Assembly (NCBI GenBank): GCA_946811695.1
Contig: OX328123.1
Location: 117,745,102 to 117,809,101, forward strand
DNA from: Gonocerus acuteangulatus
Taxonomy: Eukaryota; Arthropoda; Insecta; Hemiptera; Coreidae
Direction of reading: 5' to 3'
Length of the DNA: 64,000 nt
Positions within the stretch are counted from its first letter, which is position 1. Every line of letters begins with the position of its first letter. Shown here one piece after another: positions 32,667 through 44,853 of the stretch. The position numbers and the translations under genes are program-made. The notes beneath the pieces were generated by a model. That model saw nothing but the letters and a program-made list of their open reading frames with translations. It made no database searches and was not told the DNA's origin.

Positions 32667-32713
32667 AAGTGCTCCTGAAGAGGCGTCACAACGACGCGAA
32701 ACATGTAGGGCGT
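32667..32713 (+). ncRNA. hammerhead ribozyme core in PLE 3' region
   Basis: CTGAAGA is followed by a stem II of GCGTC/GACGC closed by a short loop, then GAAAC, ATGTA and GGGCG. Stem I can form between GTGCTC before the core and GGGCG after the site, with G-U pairs. The GAAACATGTAGGGCG block is identical to the one at 13308-13355, although the stem II sequences differ. That is the covariation pattern expected of a conserved ribozyme. Activity is inferred. Confidence 0.7.
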
Positions 32714-32887
32714 AATAAAAGAGTAGAGAAGAAAGTAAATGTTTTTATAAAATTGACCTGCTGCCACAGACGAATATGTCCTCACACTTCTGTGTAAGTT
32801 GGCAACTGTCGATTTACTGTGCATTGACGACTCAGTATCCCTTTTATTCCAGATTTTCGAATGGGATTTTACAATTTTCACGAAATA

Positions 32888-32910
32888 TCAAAAAAAAAAA
32901 AAAAAAAAAA
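32888..32910. repeat. poly-A tract
   Basis: About 21 A residues, possibly a retrotransposon tail. Confidence 0.8.
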
Positions 32911-32934
32911 ATTATTTCTAGTCAAGGCTTTCCA

Positions 32935-33000
32935 AATAACACTAGGGATAAGAACGGAACCGCGCTAAGATGACGCAGTTCCTGCGAGTCGGACTTTTTG
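32935..33000. repeat. dispersed repeat end (CGCAGTTCCTGCGAGTCGGAC)
   Basis: It matches the inverse of 8575-8645, including AACACTAGGGATA and the CGCAGTTCCTGC core, and more weakly 2347-2380 and the 8894/13246 termini. Confidence 0.6.
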
Positions 33001-34009
33001 CTATGCTAAGGGCATTAATTTGCAATTTGTTCCTTTTTTTAATGTTTTATATTTGTCATTCATATTTTTTTAATATATTTAATTAATACAGCAGTGCAAT
33101 GTATTTATTCACGAAATAAGTGAATCGCCTTAGCTGCGGACGCTCTTAAATAAAATAAAAACTGAAGACAAATATATTTCCGATTGAATGAGACAGGTTA
33201 GAGTTTTGTTCAGGTCTGGTTATGCCCACAGTCTGGATATTAAAAGAGAAATTCGCCTCAGTAGTTCACGCGAAATTTAGCTTTTCCCTCCAAATTTAGC
33301 TTTTTTACACCAAAAATAATAGCAGATTTAAAAACAGGACCCCATGAAAGCCTAATGTAGTGAGTATCATTGAAAACAAAAAATAATGATTTTTCCTAGT
33401 CTGGAAGAGGCTAAAAATTTGTAAGCGAAAAACCAACGTGACGTTTTGAAATTCAATATCTCCCCTTGAGATAATCCGATTTTTGCGTCAAAAAAATGGT
33501 CCAGATCGGTGACCCCATCGCTGTATACTCCCCTTGTAAGCTAAATAGTTAATTTAACTTATCCATAGAAAAATTACGTTGGGTTATTAGATGTTACGTC
33601 GAAACTCGAATATCGTGTGTTTACGATTGAAGAGGTGTGAAAGAAGCACCGAATCGCGATAAGAAGAGAACACTTAGATAAGATAAAATCCCTTGTTCGC
33701 GATAAGAACTCCGAAGGGTATTTCATCAGAGCCCCAGAAGTAAGTAGCAACAATTCTACGGGGTCGCTTATTTTATTCTGGAGAATTCTAGATAATAATA
33801 CTAAATACTAATAACATGATGGTGGATCTCCCCCTAGGTGGATTCGAGTCCCGCCTGTAGCAGAAAATATTCCCTGCTCCACCATGGATGTGTAGGAAGG
33901 GTGACAACCTGTTAGCTAATAGCCTAGATGCAGATGCGCTGTAAAAACGGACGGAGTTCATCAGGTTTCGGTCATAAGAATTGTATAAAACATTTTAATT
34001 CTTTGAAAT
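33001..34009. other. non-coding DNA with degenerate SINE
   Basis: At about 33830-33955 there is a degraded plus-strand SINE (GTGGATTCGAGTCCCGCC and GCTAATAGCCTAGATGCAGA). Nothing else is recognised. Confidence 0.5.
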
Positions 34010-34460
34010 TCTGATGACCTCGTCATCTACAACACATTCAAGGAAATCGACACAGGTACAGAAAACACTGCAGGAGTTAAATAAGTGGTGCTGCTTAACA
34101 GGTTTTAAATTTTCTAGAGACAAGAAAATTTACATAATATTCTCTAGAAAAAGAGCAAATCAAATAGCCCACCTAACGTTACATCATGCAATTATTGAAA
34201 AAACTGACTTACTGACTTTCTTAGGGATAACAATAGACAAAAAACTAACATGGTTACCCGACCTGAAAGTACTGCAAAAAGTCTGTGAATGTTTTAAAAA
34301 TCAGTAGTAACACAAAACGGTGTGCTGACAAATGCACCATGCTCAATTCTATCGATCATACACCAGGTCTCTTCTGGATTATGGATGTATAGCATATTCA
34401 TCTGCCAGTCCAACCATTTTACGGCTACATTTCCCTGTAGATGAACACAATAAATACCGA
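34010..34460 (+). pseudogene. LINE RT C-terminal (thumb) fragment
   Basis: Two in-frame pieces read LQELNKWCCLTGFKFSRDK, LTFLGITIDKKLTWLPDLK and, after stops, YRSYTRSLLDYGCIAYSSAS. These are the region after RT motif C in I/Jockey-group LINEs. Both ends are truncated. It may belong to the RNase H-bearing family seen at 0.8 kb. Confidence 0.7.
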
Positions 34461-34989
34461 GGTTCGTTCAGATACATAAAAAATTACCGGGTCCGGAGTA
34501 GAATCCCCTGCCGATTGACGGATTTTGGTGGGTAACGAACAGGTTCAATCTTTTGATAAGGGAATGCTATGTATAATGTTTCGTGGCGAAGAAAGCAAAA
34601 ACTCAATAGATACATTCCCTCGGAAAGTGACAATTTTTTCAACGGATGCCTAATTTTCCAATTTTAGCCGATAGGCTCATATTTGTATTTTATCTTTTGA
34701 TTGACCTTTTGCCTATTTTATATTAAAAAAATCATTAATAAATGTATTTAATACTAATCATTGATTAATTTTCTTGATTAAATTCAAGTTCGTTTTAATT
34801 AATTCACTTCATGAATGTCAATCCAATCAAATTAGTTTGTACTTTATAAACAAGAACCAGAGTTTACATTCCATGGCTAATGGAATCTCTCGTTTTGATT
34901 AACAAAATGGCATATCAAAGTACATATTATATTTATATAATAAAACCAAAACATTTTAGTTACAACTGATTACTGAACATTAAATAAAA

Positions 34990-35152
34990 GGGGTCTTCCT
35001 TGGTCTAGTGGCTAGCGCCTTGGACTCATAAGCGGGAGATGGTGGGTTCGATTCCCATCCGGCGGCAGGAATTTTCTCATCCCAAGGCTCGTTGGGAAAA
35101 TTCCTCGCTGCGCCCTGGATGTCGGCGCTAATGGCCTAGATGTTGATGCGCC

Positions 35153-35184
<32 letters not shown>
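34990..35184 (+). mobile_element. tRNA-derived SINE with poly-A tail
   Basis: The tRNA-like head has an A-box (TGGTCTAGTGGCTAGCG), a loop reading CTCATAA and a B-box (GGGTTCGATTCCC). The body contains AGGAATTTTCTCATCCCAAG and a paired GGGAAAATTCCT. The tail module is GGCGCTAATGGCCTAGATG then TTGATGCGCCGT and A(28). RNA polymerase III transcription from the internal boxes is inferred. Confidence 0.9.
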
Positions 35185-35186
<2 letters not shown>

Positions 35187-35617
35187 ATCTAAAATTTAAA
35201 CTGGTATTATTTGTTGTGTCCCCCGGCCCCCGGATATGTAGTGTTGAAGATTTTGAAAATAACTTGAAAACCAATGCACACATTTAAGAAAGATTGTTAT
35301 TATAACTTATTTATTTTTTCATTCATTCTACATTTACCGACCGCTCAGGTATTTCAATTAAACCAGGTTTAATAAGTTTGATTCCGAATTCTAGTTCTCG
35401 CCTAGTTCAGGCGGTAACACATGGGGCTCAGAAACTTGTGTTTTTCATCAGCCAGGCTGCAAGGGAATCTCGACAACTTGGTCGCTCCTACTGAAGGTCC
35501 CGCAAAATAAACATTTTTCCTTGCGGCTCAGTTCAGCATTTCTCATGTCATTCATGCGGAGGACGGTATTAATTTCGGTATATGCGCTCTACAAATGCAG
35601 TGAAAAACTAGATTTCC

Positions 35618-36805
35618 TAACTTTTTTTTTTTTCTACGACACATCGACATCTAGGCCATTAGCACCAACATCCAGGGTACAGCGAGGAATTTTCCCGACA
35701 AGCCGTGAAAATTCCTGCCGCCGCACAGTGTAACGAAGTAGTGAGGATTATGGACAAAAATCATCAACCCCTAGTTAGTTTCAAATAAACATTTTTATCA
35801 ATTGAAATAAACTCAAAACAAGGTAACAATAGTATAGTAATGCATACTATACGGCTATAATAATATTAATTGTAATATTAATAGAAATAATATAGCAGGT
35901 AATAATATTATTAATAACAATATTATAAAATATGTTATAACTGTAACATATAATGTAGTAATAGTATGGTAGTAAATTATACTTATAGTAATATTGCCAT
36001 AGAATAATAATATTTTACCATTTTCTATGAAATTATTAAGTAATTTCTTAATTACCAGTATTTATATAAGAGTTTTTTTTCTGCGGTGAACACGTTCCCA
36101 CATTTTTTACATATAATATAGGACTAAACTGGCAGTCATTTTAATATTGCTTAATATTTCTTTAGGATCATCCTGCAGATTAAATTGAATCATTTGCCCA
36201 AGGATTAATACCGTTTTCTTGGATTTATCCACATTTTTGTCAAATTTGGAAGAAAAAATGATGATGGATCTAAAAATAAAAATCTTTGGAATCGGCAAAT
36301 TTCGGCAAACTAAATTACCCTCAGTACATTATACTTGAGGTATACTTTAAGCTCTAAAAAGCTTGAGATGTGTTCAGATGAAGTTTTTTAGTTATGGTCT
36401 ATCAAAATTTTATACTTAAACAAAAATTTCAAACATCAATGAAGAATAATTCAGGATCAATAATAAGGGAGTAATTACCCATAATCAATTATATCAGATA
36501 AAAAAGGAATAGTTTTGACGTAATTTCCTTCGGATGACTTAATAAAAACACTGTCCTAACGTCAACAAGAGAGGCTCAAACTGATTGTTGGCTTACCAGG
36601 TTTTAAAGACTTTGCCTTGTTTATAATACTGCTAATGTGTTTGTTGATCAAAATAAAACTAATATTTATTAGTTTTATACGATTTTAATTTCTTGAATAG
36701 TTTCTAAACTTTAGGTAACAAAAATTTAGGTTTTTGTCCATTGGACGTTACACTGTGCGCCGGTGGGTAATCTAAGGCGCTAGACACTAGACCACGGGGA
36801 GACCC
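35618..36805 (-). mobile_element. tRNA-derived SINE split by a Transib element
   Basis: The 3' half (tail module and body) lies at 35618-35723 and the 5' tRNA head at 36758-36805, both minus strand. They are separated by the 1034-bp insertion plus its target duplication. Possible flanking duplications of CTAACTT lie near 35613 and 36813. Confidence 0.85.
35724..36757. mobile_element. non-autonomous Transib element, TSD CGCCG
   Basis: It starts CACAGTGTAACG and ends CGTTACACTGTG, a 12-bp perfect TIR. It is flanked by CGCCG on both sides (35719-35723 and 36758-36762). Transib transposons, relatives of RAG1, are defined by CACWRTG-type ends and 5-bp CGNCG duplications, and both criteria are met. 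The left end has the heptamer CACAGTG, 23 bp, then ACAAAAATC (35754-35762). The right end has CACAGTG, 13 bp, then ACAAAAACC (36729-36737 on the minus strand). The interior is AT-rich and contains no RAG1-like transposase; a minus-strand frame at 36107-36298 is unrecognised. Confidence 0.9.
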
Positions 36806-37002
36806 TCGCTAACTTGTTGTACCAGGTTTAATTTTTATATATGTTTTTGAAAATGAACTTTGTTCAATCGAAAATATTTATTTATTTATACATTAGTGAG
36901 ACCGCGACAAGGGCAATTCATCACTTAAATAAGAATAAACAATAGTGAACAATTTAAACAAATTTGAAAATGAAACAATTAAAAACATAATTTTCTAATA
37001 TT
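36806..37002. other. non-coding spacer
   Basis: AT-rich sequence between the SINE head and the minisatellite. Confidence 0.5.
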
Positions 37003-37822
37003 ATTTGCATTGTCTACAGAGAGGCAGACAGGGCGGTAAGTAAATACATTGTTTGCATTGTCTACAGAGAGTCAGACAGGGCGGTAAGTAAATACATTGT
37101 TTGCATTGTCTACAGAGAGGCAGACAGGGCGGTAAGTAAATACATTGTTTGCATTGTCTACAGAGAGGCAGACAGGGCGGTAAGTAAATACATTGTTTGC
37201 ATTGTCTACAGAGAGTCAGACAGGGCGGTAAGTAAATACATTGTTTGCATTGTCTACAGAGAGGCAGACAGGGCGGTAAGTAAATACATTGTTTGCATTG
37301 TCTACAGAGAGGCAGACAGGGCGGTAAGTAAATACATTGTTTGCATTGTCTACAGAGAGGCAGACAGGGCGGTAAGTAAATACATTGTTTGCATTGTCTA
37401 CAGAGAGTCAGACAGGGCGGTAAGTAAATACATTGTTTGCATTGTCTACAGAGAGGCAGACAGGGCGGTAAGTAAATACATTGTTTGCATTGTCTACAGA
37501 GAGGCAGACAGGGCGGTAAGTAAATACATTGTTTGCATTGTCTACAGAGAGGCAGACAGGGCGGTAAGTAAATACATTGTTTGCATTGTCTACAGAGAGG
37601 CAGACAGGGCGGTAAGTAAATACATTATTTGCATTGTCTACAGAGAGGCAGACAGGGCGGTAAGTAAATACATTGTTTGCATTGTCTACAGAGAGGCAGA
37701 CAGGGCGGTAAGTAAATACATTGTTTGCATTGTCTACAGAGAGGCAGACAGGGCGGTAAGTAAATACATTATTTGCATTGTCTACAGAGAGGCAGACAGG
37801 GCGGTAAGTAAATACATTGTTT
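37003..37822. repeat. 48-bp minisatellite, about 17 units
   Basis: The unit contains TACATTGTTTGCATTGTCTA, CAGAGAGGCAGACAGGGCGG and TAAGTAAA. Units are almost identical. A G-to-T variant (AGAGTCAG) occurs near 37069, 37213 and 37405, at spacings of 3 and 4 units. A TACATTATTTG variant occurs near 37621 and 37765. Because 48 is a multiple of three, the minus strand is open across many units, but the T variant creates a stop there. Every unit carries GGTAAGT, a consensus splice-donor string, on the plus strand. Confidence 0.95.
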
Positions 37823-37823
37823 T

Positions 37824-37884
37824 CACACACACACACATATATATAGTATTCAGTCGAAAATAAAAATGAATTATAATTTATATC

Positions 37885-37945
<61 letters not shown>
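37824..37945. repeat. (CA)n and (AT)n microsatellites
   Basis: A CA run at 37824-37838 and an AT array at 37890-37945. Confidence 0.9.
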
Positions 37946-37949
<4 letters not shown>

Positions 37950-38414
37950 TTCTGAGCTACTAGGTTCCTAAATATAACTCAGCCAACCTACTGCAATCAA
38001 GAAAAAAACGTTACAAAAAGTGTCACAGAAAAGTGGCTGCTGGCGTTCGCACATGCTCGGTGGCCATGTAGGAAAAATAAGTACATCTGAGCCCCAACAA
38101 GTAGTCACTACCTCTCAAGTACCCCAGAGTTCTCATGGCTTGATATGACCAGAGTCAAAATTAAAACTTGTGAATATATTTTAAGTTAATCATTAACTCA
38201 TCCTTTGCTCAAATTTAGAGAATTATCGAAAAAGGCGGAAGGTCAATACTGCACCACACACTTTTTATTTGACTTCCCTATCTGTTTCGCACCTCTTCAT
38301 GGGAATATGCTTCAAAACAATACTTCAGTCCCAACTTGAGAAGGAGAAACTTCCACAAGCGACTTCCGCCTTTTTCTATAATTCTCTGAATATATTTTGT
38401 TTGTTGTAACTTAC

Positions 38415-38649
38415 TTATGAAATGCCTGGAAACGAATTCCCCAGCTTTATGCGGATACGCATGGAAAACGTTGAATTCTTCAGGTGGGAAGGTGATGACT
38501 GGTTCTCCTTGTGGCGTTAGAGGGCCATTGTAGTAAGCCCTGGAGAGCGGAGAGGTTGGAGTCCCACCAACCGAAGGAGGTGGCAGTGGGATGCTCAGGG
38601 TGATCTGGGGTCTCGGTCTCTTCACTTCTTCTCTCACATCTTCCTCCAT
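38415..38649 (-). CDS. host exon, proposed N-terminal cytoplasmic exon of the K2P gene
   Basis: The frame opens at an ATG directly after a splice acceptor (TTTGCGTTTCAG|ATG) and runs 78 codons to a donor (ATAA|GTAAGT). The protein is MEEDVREEVKRPRPQ, a proline/serine stretch (SIPLPPPSVGGTPTSPLSR), then PPEEFNVFHAYPHKAGEFVS. It has no transposon signature, good codon texture and clean splice sites. It ends with one base of a split codon, and the exon at 21571-21821 begins with the complementary two bases. With the shared strand and order, a single gene is likely. Function is taken from the second exon; the N-terminal sequence itself is not diagnostic. The ATG may be internal to a longer exon chain. 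Confidence 0.55.
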
Positions 38650-38818
38650 CTGAAACGCAAATCAAAATCTTCGTGTTTCGGTGAAAATCACTTCAATAAT
38701 AAATGCTAAACCTATTCTTGGATGCTAAAAACAAAATCAATGAATGATAAAACTTTAACGTTACTCCGTTAATGAGATGAAGATAGCTGTTGATGCTATA
38801 AGAAGTCAAGGAATGGTT

Positions 38819-39122
38819 GGGATTGGCTAAGAGAAAACGTCAGATTTTCAGAAAATAATCAATATTTAGAACGTTTCGACATGCTCTTTGGCAGCCTTCT
38901 TCAGCAATAAATGTCCGGGTGATGGAGGAAGACCATTATAACATTTAGGTGACCATGGATAATTGCCACCTAAAACATATATCCATGGTCACATAAAAGT
39001 TATCCATGGTCTTCCTCCTGCACTCAGGCATTTAATGCTGAAAAAGGCTGCCAAAAAGCATACCGAAACTTTGGAAAAATCTATTTCCCTGAAAATCTGA
39101 CGTTTTTTTAGCTTAATCCCAA
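38819..39122. mobile_element. palindromic MITE-like element
   Basis: The arms pair TTGGGATTGGCTAAGAGAAA and CGTCAGATTTTCAG with CTGAAAATCTGACG and TTAGCTTAATCCCAA about 300 bp away. Each arm contains a GCTGAAGAAGGCTGCCAAAG-like block followed by a GAAAC block, a hammerhead-like arrangement. Nothing is encoded. Confidence 0.7.
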
Positions 39123-40337
39123 AAAGGTATTTTTTTCGATAAAACTTTATTTGCTGCTAACTATTATTTTAAAATAATAAGAGTTAAAAAAAAACTGTTT
39201 TATAATTTGTTGAAATAAAAATAGAAAAAAATCAAAATTTTCCTTGCCCTAAATTGTAAGAAAAAATGGTTATTACATATTCTTATTTTAATTATTTGTA
39301 AAACTTTGAAATTTCGTATTCAAATGAAATTATAAATATGAAAGGCTTTAACACATATTTGCATGAAAAATAATTAATTTTATTTTTTTCATTGAATTAA
39401 TTATGCTCTACCAAGACTAATTCATTTAGAGTTTAATTAAAGCAAATTCCAGAAATGTAAAATATACGAAGTTTTGAAATTGTGTTCTCAATAACTGACT
39501 GTAATATGGACCACCCTGTCAGTAGACATATTATTATATTTAGCCATGTTGTTAAAAGAAAAAAAAATATTGTTAGCTGTGTGTTATTTTATTATTATTT
39601 CTGTCTACACGGACACTAGATAAATTTGAATTCGAAATTATGTTGTTAGAATATACCATTAATTATTCCTATCTACCTTTTCTTTGTGGGTATCTATGAC
39701 AGAAGAAAGGATTATTACTAGGGCAAAGAGTAATATAAAAATATCGTCTGGAAATATTCATACCGCAGTTGTTTATTGGTCAGTGTCCGACATAATAGCC
39801 AGCTAGTAACAAATAACAGATAGTTGCTCAGATTTTCATTTTAGCGCGATTCCTCCCTCAATCCATAGAGAGGAAACCCGAATATGATGTTGACCTCATG
39901 ACGCAATCAGGAAGAGAGTGAGATACAATGGGTTACAGATATTTGCAAGTTGGTGTGCGGTGATTTTTAATTTTTTTTTTTTTTTTTTTTAGTCCAGAGA
40001 TTTGCTGATGGTGGTATTAAGCCCACATATTTATTTCAATTATTATAATATATACTTTTGCTACTGGGATACCTGATTGGCCTTTCTTCCCTTTTATGAA
40101 ATCTAATTAACTTAGTGGAGGCTTCAAAAAAGTGGAAGCACTTATCAACTCAGTAATCACGTCTAGTAGTATGTAATTTAAAAAAAAAAGGTTATTTGAA
40201 ATTCCAATTCATACATAGGTTCTTTTATTACTCCAAATGAGGCAAGACATCACATAGGTGCCATAGCGATATATTTGACAGTCGGACAATGTTACTGTCA
40301 TACGAGGCGCAAAGTAAATATTCTTTATTTATTTATT
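39123..40337. other. non-coding DNA with hairpin repeat at 39842-39960
   Basis: At 39842 AGCGCGATTCCTCCC pairs with GAGAGGAAACCCG, followed by TGTTGACCTCATGACGCAAT. This is one copy of the dispersed hairpin family also seen near 50350, 52730, 58570 and 63720. The rest is unremarkable. Confidence 0.5.
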
Positions 40338-40348
40338 TTATTTTTTTT

Positions 40349-40516
40349 TTTACGGCGCATCGACATCTAGGCCATTAGGGCCAACATCCCTGGTGCAGCG
40401 AGGAATTTTCCCAACAAGCCGTAAGTTGAGAAAATTCCTGCCGCGAATGGGGATCGAACCCACCATCTCCCGCATATGAATCTAAGGCGTTAGCCACTAG
40501 ACCACGGGGAGACCCA
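40349..40516 (-). mobile_element. tRNA-derived SINE
   Basis: Minus-strand copy of the 34990 family. It has GGGTCTCCCCGTGGTCTAGT at the head, a B-box (GGGTTCGATCCCC), and the GGCCTAGATGTCGATGCGCC tail next to a T-rich run at 40338-40350. Confidence 0.9.
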
Positions 40517-40928
40517 ATGCTATTTATTTTTGTAAAATATGTACATTTGAAAAATAGAGTTCGGTTCACGCCATTGCTTATTTCGGATGGCTTATTCCGT
40601 GTACCACTATTTATCGAGCCATCTTGAATTCTTATGGCTTGAAATATCCCTTCAGGAGATAGGGTCGACCCACGCCCTTACTATTAATATCTGCTTCTGC
40701 TTCCGAAATATCTCTCAAAGCTTTCCAACACTCTAAAACTGCATTATAAGAGAAGAACTGTATTATTGGAGCATTCTCTATTTGTGATAAGCAATAATAA
40801 TTAGTATAGTAAGAGAGCATTTCGTTTATTTTTACGGCATCATTCTTTTAAATATTCTTTCTTTGCGTGGAAAAAGTTGAGAAAACTAGAAAGATTCGAG
40901 TGTTGTAACTGTCTAACTGTTTCCTTAA

Positions 40929-40931
<3 letters not shown>

Positions 40932-40984
<53 letters not shown>
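40932..40984. repeat. poly-A tract
   Basis: About 53 consecutive A residues. The source element was not identified. Confidence 0.9.
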
Positions 40985-40985
<1 letters not shown>

Positions 40986-42839
40986 AACCTCTGAATGTAC
41001 GGAATTATTATGGAGACACAATTATTTATTTATACTGGGATGCATTCCACATCTGGTATTCGAAATAACCAAGAAATTGAAATATCCATTTCCTTGAAGA
41101 TATTAAATCAGAAAATATGTCAATGGTCCACTGATTCTCTTTCTGAGATTATTTTAATGAGCATTAATAATTGAGTCACAAAAATGGAAATATGAAAAAT
41201 AAAACTCTTCTTGAATTTTAATAATGTATTTTTTATTATAAGCTTTCTAAATTGAAGCACCGTATTAGTTGTGATACTATCTATTTCACTAAATGTATTT
41301 ATTTATTTTTTTACCCTCAGCCTTACTTTATCTTCTAAATGCTTTATTTTACCAATGCTATTAGTATTTGGTTGAACGCCTTGGTTTCTTATGTGGGGGA
41401 TGGGGGTTCTAGTCGCGCCTGGGATTTTTCTCATTTTAGGGCCAGTTGAGAAAATTTCCTTTTGTACCATAGATTAACCAGGTAGGATGGTTACCAGTAG
41501 ATAGCCCATAGTAAAATCACATCGCCCCTGTTGCGGTGCTCTAATAAATAAATTAAAAAAAAGAGGAGGAATTTGTTTCAACGAATATTGATGAGTTATT
41601 ATGAGATGACTCAAAATAAATTTGATATGACAAATAAATCAAATTTTTTTTTTTTTTTAATGTAATTAATAAAACTTAAAGGTGCTAATAGCCAAATAGT
41701 TGATGCGCCGTTAAAAACGAAAATAAAAAAATAAAAAATAATTAATTAAATTGATCAAAATATCAATTTTAAGAATATTAATAAAAGAATAATTAAGGTG
41801 AAAAGATATAAACATCCGAACAAAATTTGAAACTAATAACAAAACGTATAAAAATAATAATAGCATTGCAGCTTTCAACAAATATATTTTATCCTGAGAG
41901 GTAGAATTAAGAGGCCAAACAATCACGGAAGTGTACCAGAGTTACTAGGTTGAATTACTGTAAACAGCCATTGAAATGAATGAATAAATTAGTTATGTGT
42001 ATTTTATAAGTCAGAGTTACAATTACAGGGCATCTGAGTATGTAATGTACATAATAATAATGATATATAAAGAGTAATTCCATTCAGAAAAATAAAAAAA
42101 AATGAGATCAAATTCTCAATCTTATAAAAAATAATAATAATAATAAATCAATCCTTAGATTATGAATAATAAGATATATAGTATCGCAATAAAATTGAAA
42201 ATTACCTCATTAACACAATAGCGTACTCAAAAGCTCGAAGGCTCGTATCTTCATTGGCTGTGTGATGAAATGAATGAGGTTTGCTGTATTGGTTCCTCAT
42301 CTCTCCCAGGTTGAAGTTGTTCCTTGATGAAATGATTACGAAGACTGCTGTATGCAGGTCAACGGATTTATATGTGGCTTTTCTAGCTTTTCTGCTTCTT
42401 TCATGTTGCAGATTCTAAACTGTTCCTCTGAATTTATTCTGAAAGGGACTGGAGATTTCTCAACTTCACTAATGTATAAACAGCAGAGCTCGACACATTT
42501 CTCGTAGAACTATTTAACATTGAAGACACATATACAGACAACATAACAATATGCACCGGCTGATTAAGTTCATTACACTCCATGAGTAACATTTACTGCA
42601 CACACCCTATCGTTGTTGATATTTTTACACATCTATTCATTCTACAAACAAATCACGATGTTCTGATTGCCTTGACATGAAATCATTACATCAATCACTA
42701 TAATAAAATACGTCTATCTCACCAGAACAGAATGACATCAAATAACTTATGCAAATTATTTAAAAATAAGGTATTAAATAACTGGTAGACAGACTGGACT
42801 AATTCTGAAAAAAAAAAAAAAACTGCAGCAAATTGAAAT
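40985..42839. other. non-coding DNA with degraded SINEs
   Basis: About 41350-41545 is a diverged SINE-like stretch (GGGGGTTCTAGTCGCGCCTG, GTTGAGAAAATTTCC). About 41678-41715 is a tail-module fragment (GCTAATAGCCAAATAGTTGA). No gene is seen. Confidence 0.5.
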
Positions 42840-42844
42840 TAAAA

Positions 42845-43010
42845 GAGCCTGGTCGACATAAAATCAGAAGACGAGAAGAAGTGATTCTGACGAGACTTGG
42901 CTTAGGACAGAGCTTACTAAAGCACTCCTATCTAATGTAACGACAAGACAGACCCGTATGCAGACATTGTAACGAGTCATTTAGGGGTATAATACCTTAT
43001 CCGATCAAAA
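42845..43010 (+). pseudogene. LINE ORF2 extreme C-terminus fragment
   Basis: Translation gives RRREEVILTRLGLGQSLLKH, SYLM, a stop, then RQDRPVCRHCNESF. This is the same post-RNase H block with Cys finger as in the 0.8-kb LINE, but with CRHC intact and one stop. Both ends are truncated. Confidence 0.65.
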
Positions 43011-43051
43011 TCAAAGTAATTTTCTTGAATTTGCAAATAACAAATAAATCA

Positions 43052-43235
43052 GGGGTCTCCCGTGGTCTAGTGGCTAGCGCCTTAGATTCATAAGCGGGAG
43101 ATGGTGGATTCGATTCCCGCCGGTGGCAGACATTTTCTCATCCCACGGCTCGTTGAGAAAATTCCTCGCTGCACCCTGGATGTCGCCGCTAATAGCCTAG
43201 ATGTTGAAGCGCCGTTAAAAAAAAAATAATAAAAA
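43052..43235 (+). mobile_element. tRNA-derived SINE with 10-bp TSD
   Basis: It starts GGGGTCTCCCGTGGTCTAGT and has a B-box (GGATTCGATTCCC), the shared body and the tail module CGCTAATAGCCTAGATGTTG, ending in an A-rich tail. AAATAAATCA flanks it at 43042-43051 and 43236-43245. Confidence 0.9.
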
Positions 43236-43245
43236 AAATAAATCA

Positions 43246-44756
<1,511 letters not shown>

Positions 44757-44853
44757 TTAATAATATATCAATTTTATAACCCAGGGAAATAAATGAAACC
44801 ATTTTCAAGGTGATATTTGTAATCTTTTCAAGAAAAATAGACGTTTAAATACA

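Noticed and set aside
34990..35070. Functional tRNA gene (and similar heads at 40.5, 43.05 and 36.8 kb)
   Set aside because: A-box and B-box are followed by a shared SINE body and poly-A tail, and one copy has target duplications, so they are retroposons.
37003..37822. CRISPR-like array
   Set aside because: Units are contiguous with no unique spacers; it is a minisatellite in a eukaryotic genome.
37408..37836. Repetitive 16-residue protein (NNVFTYRPVCLSVDNA repeats)
   Set aside because: The frame is open only because the 48-bp unit is a multiple of three. A unit variant puts in stops, and there is no gene context.
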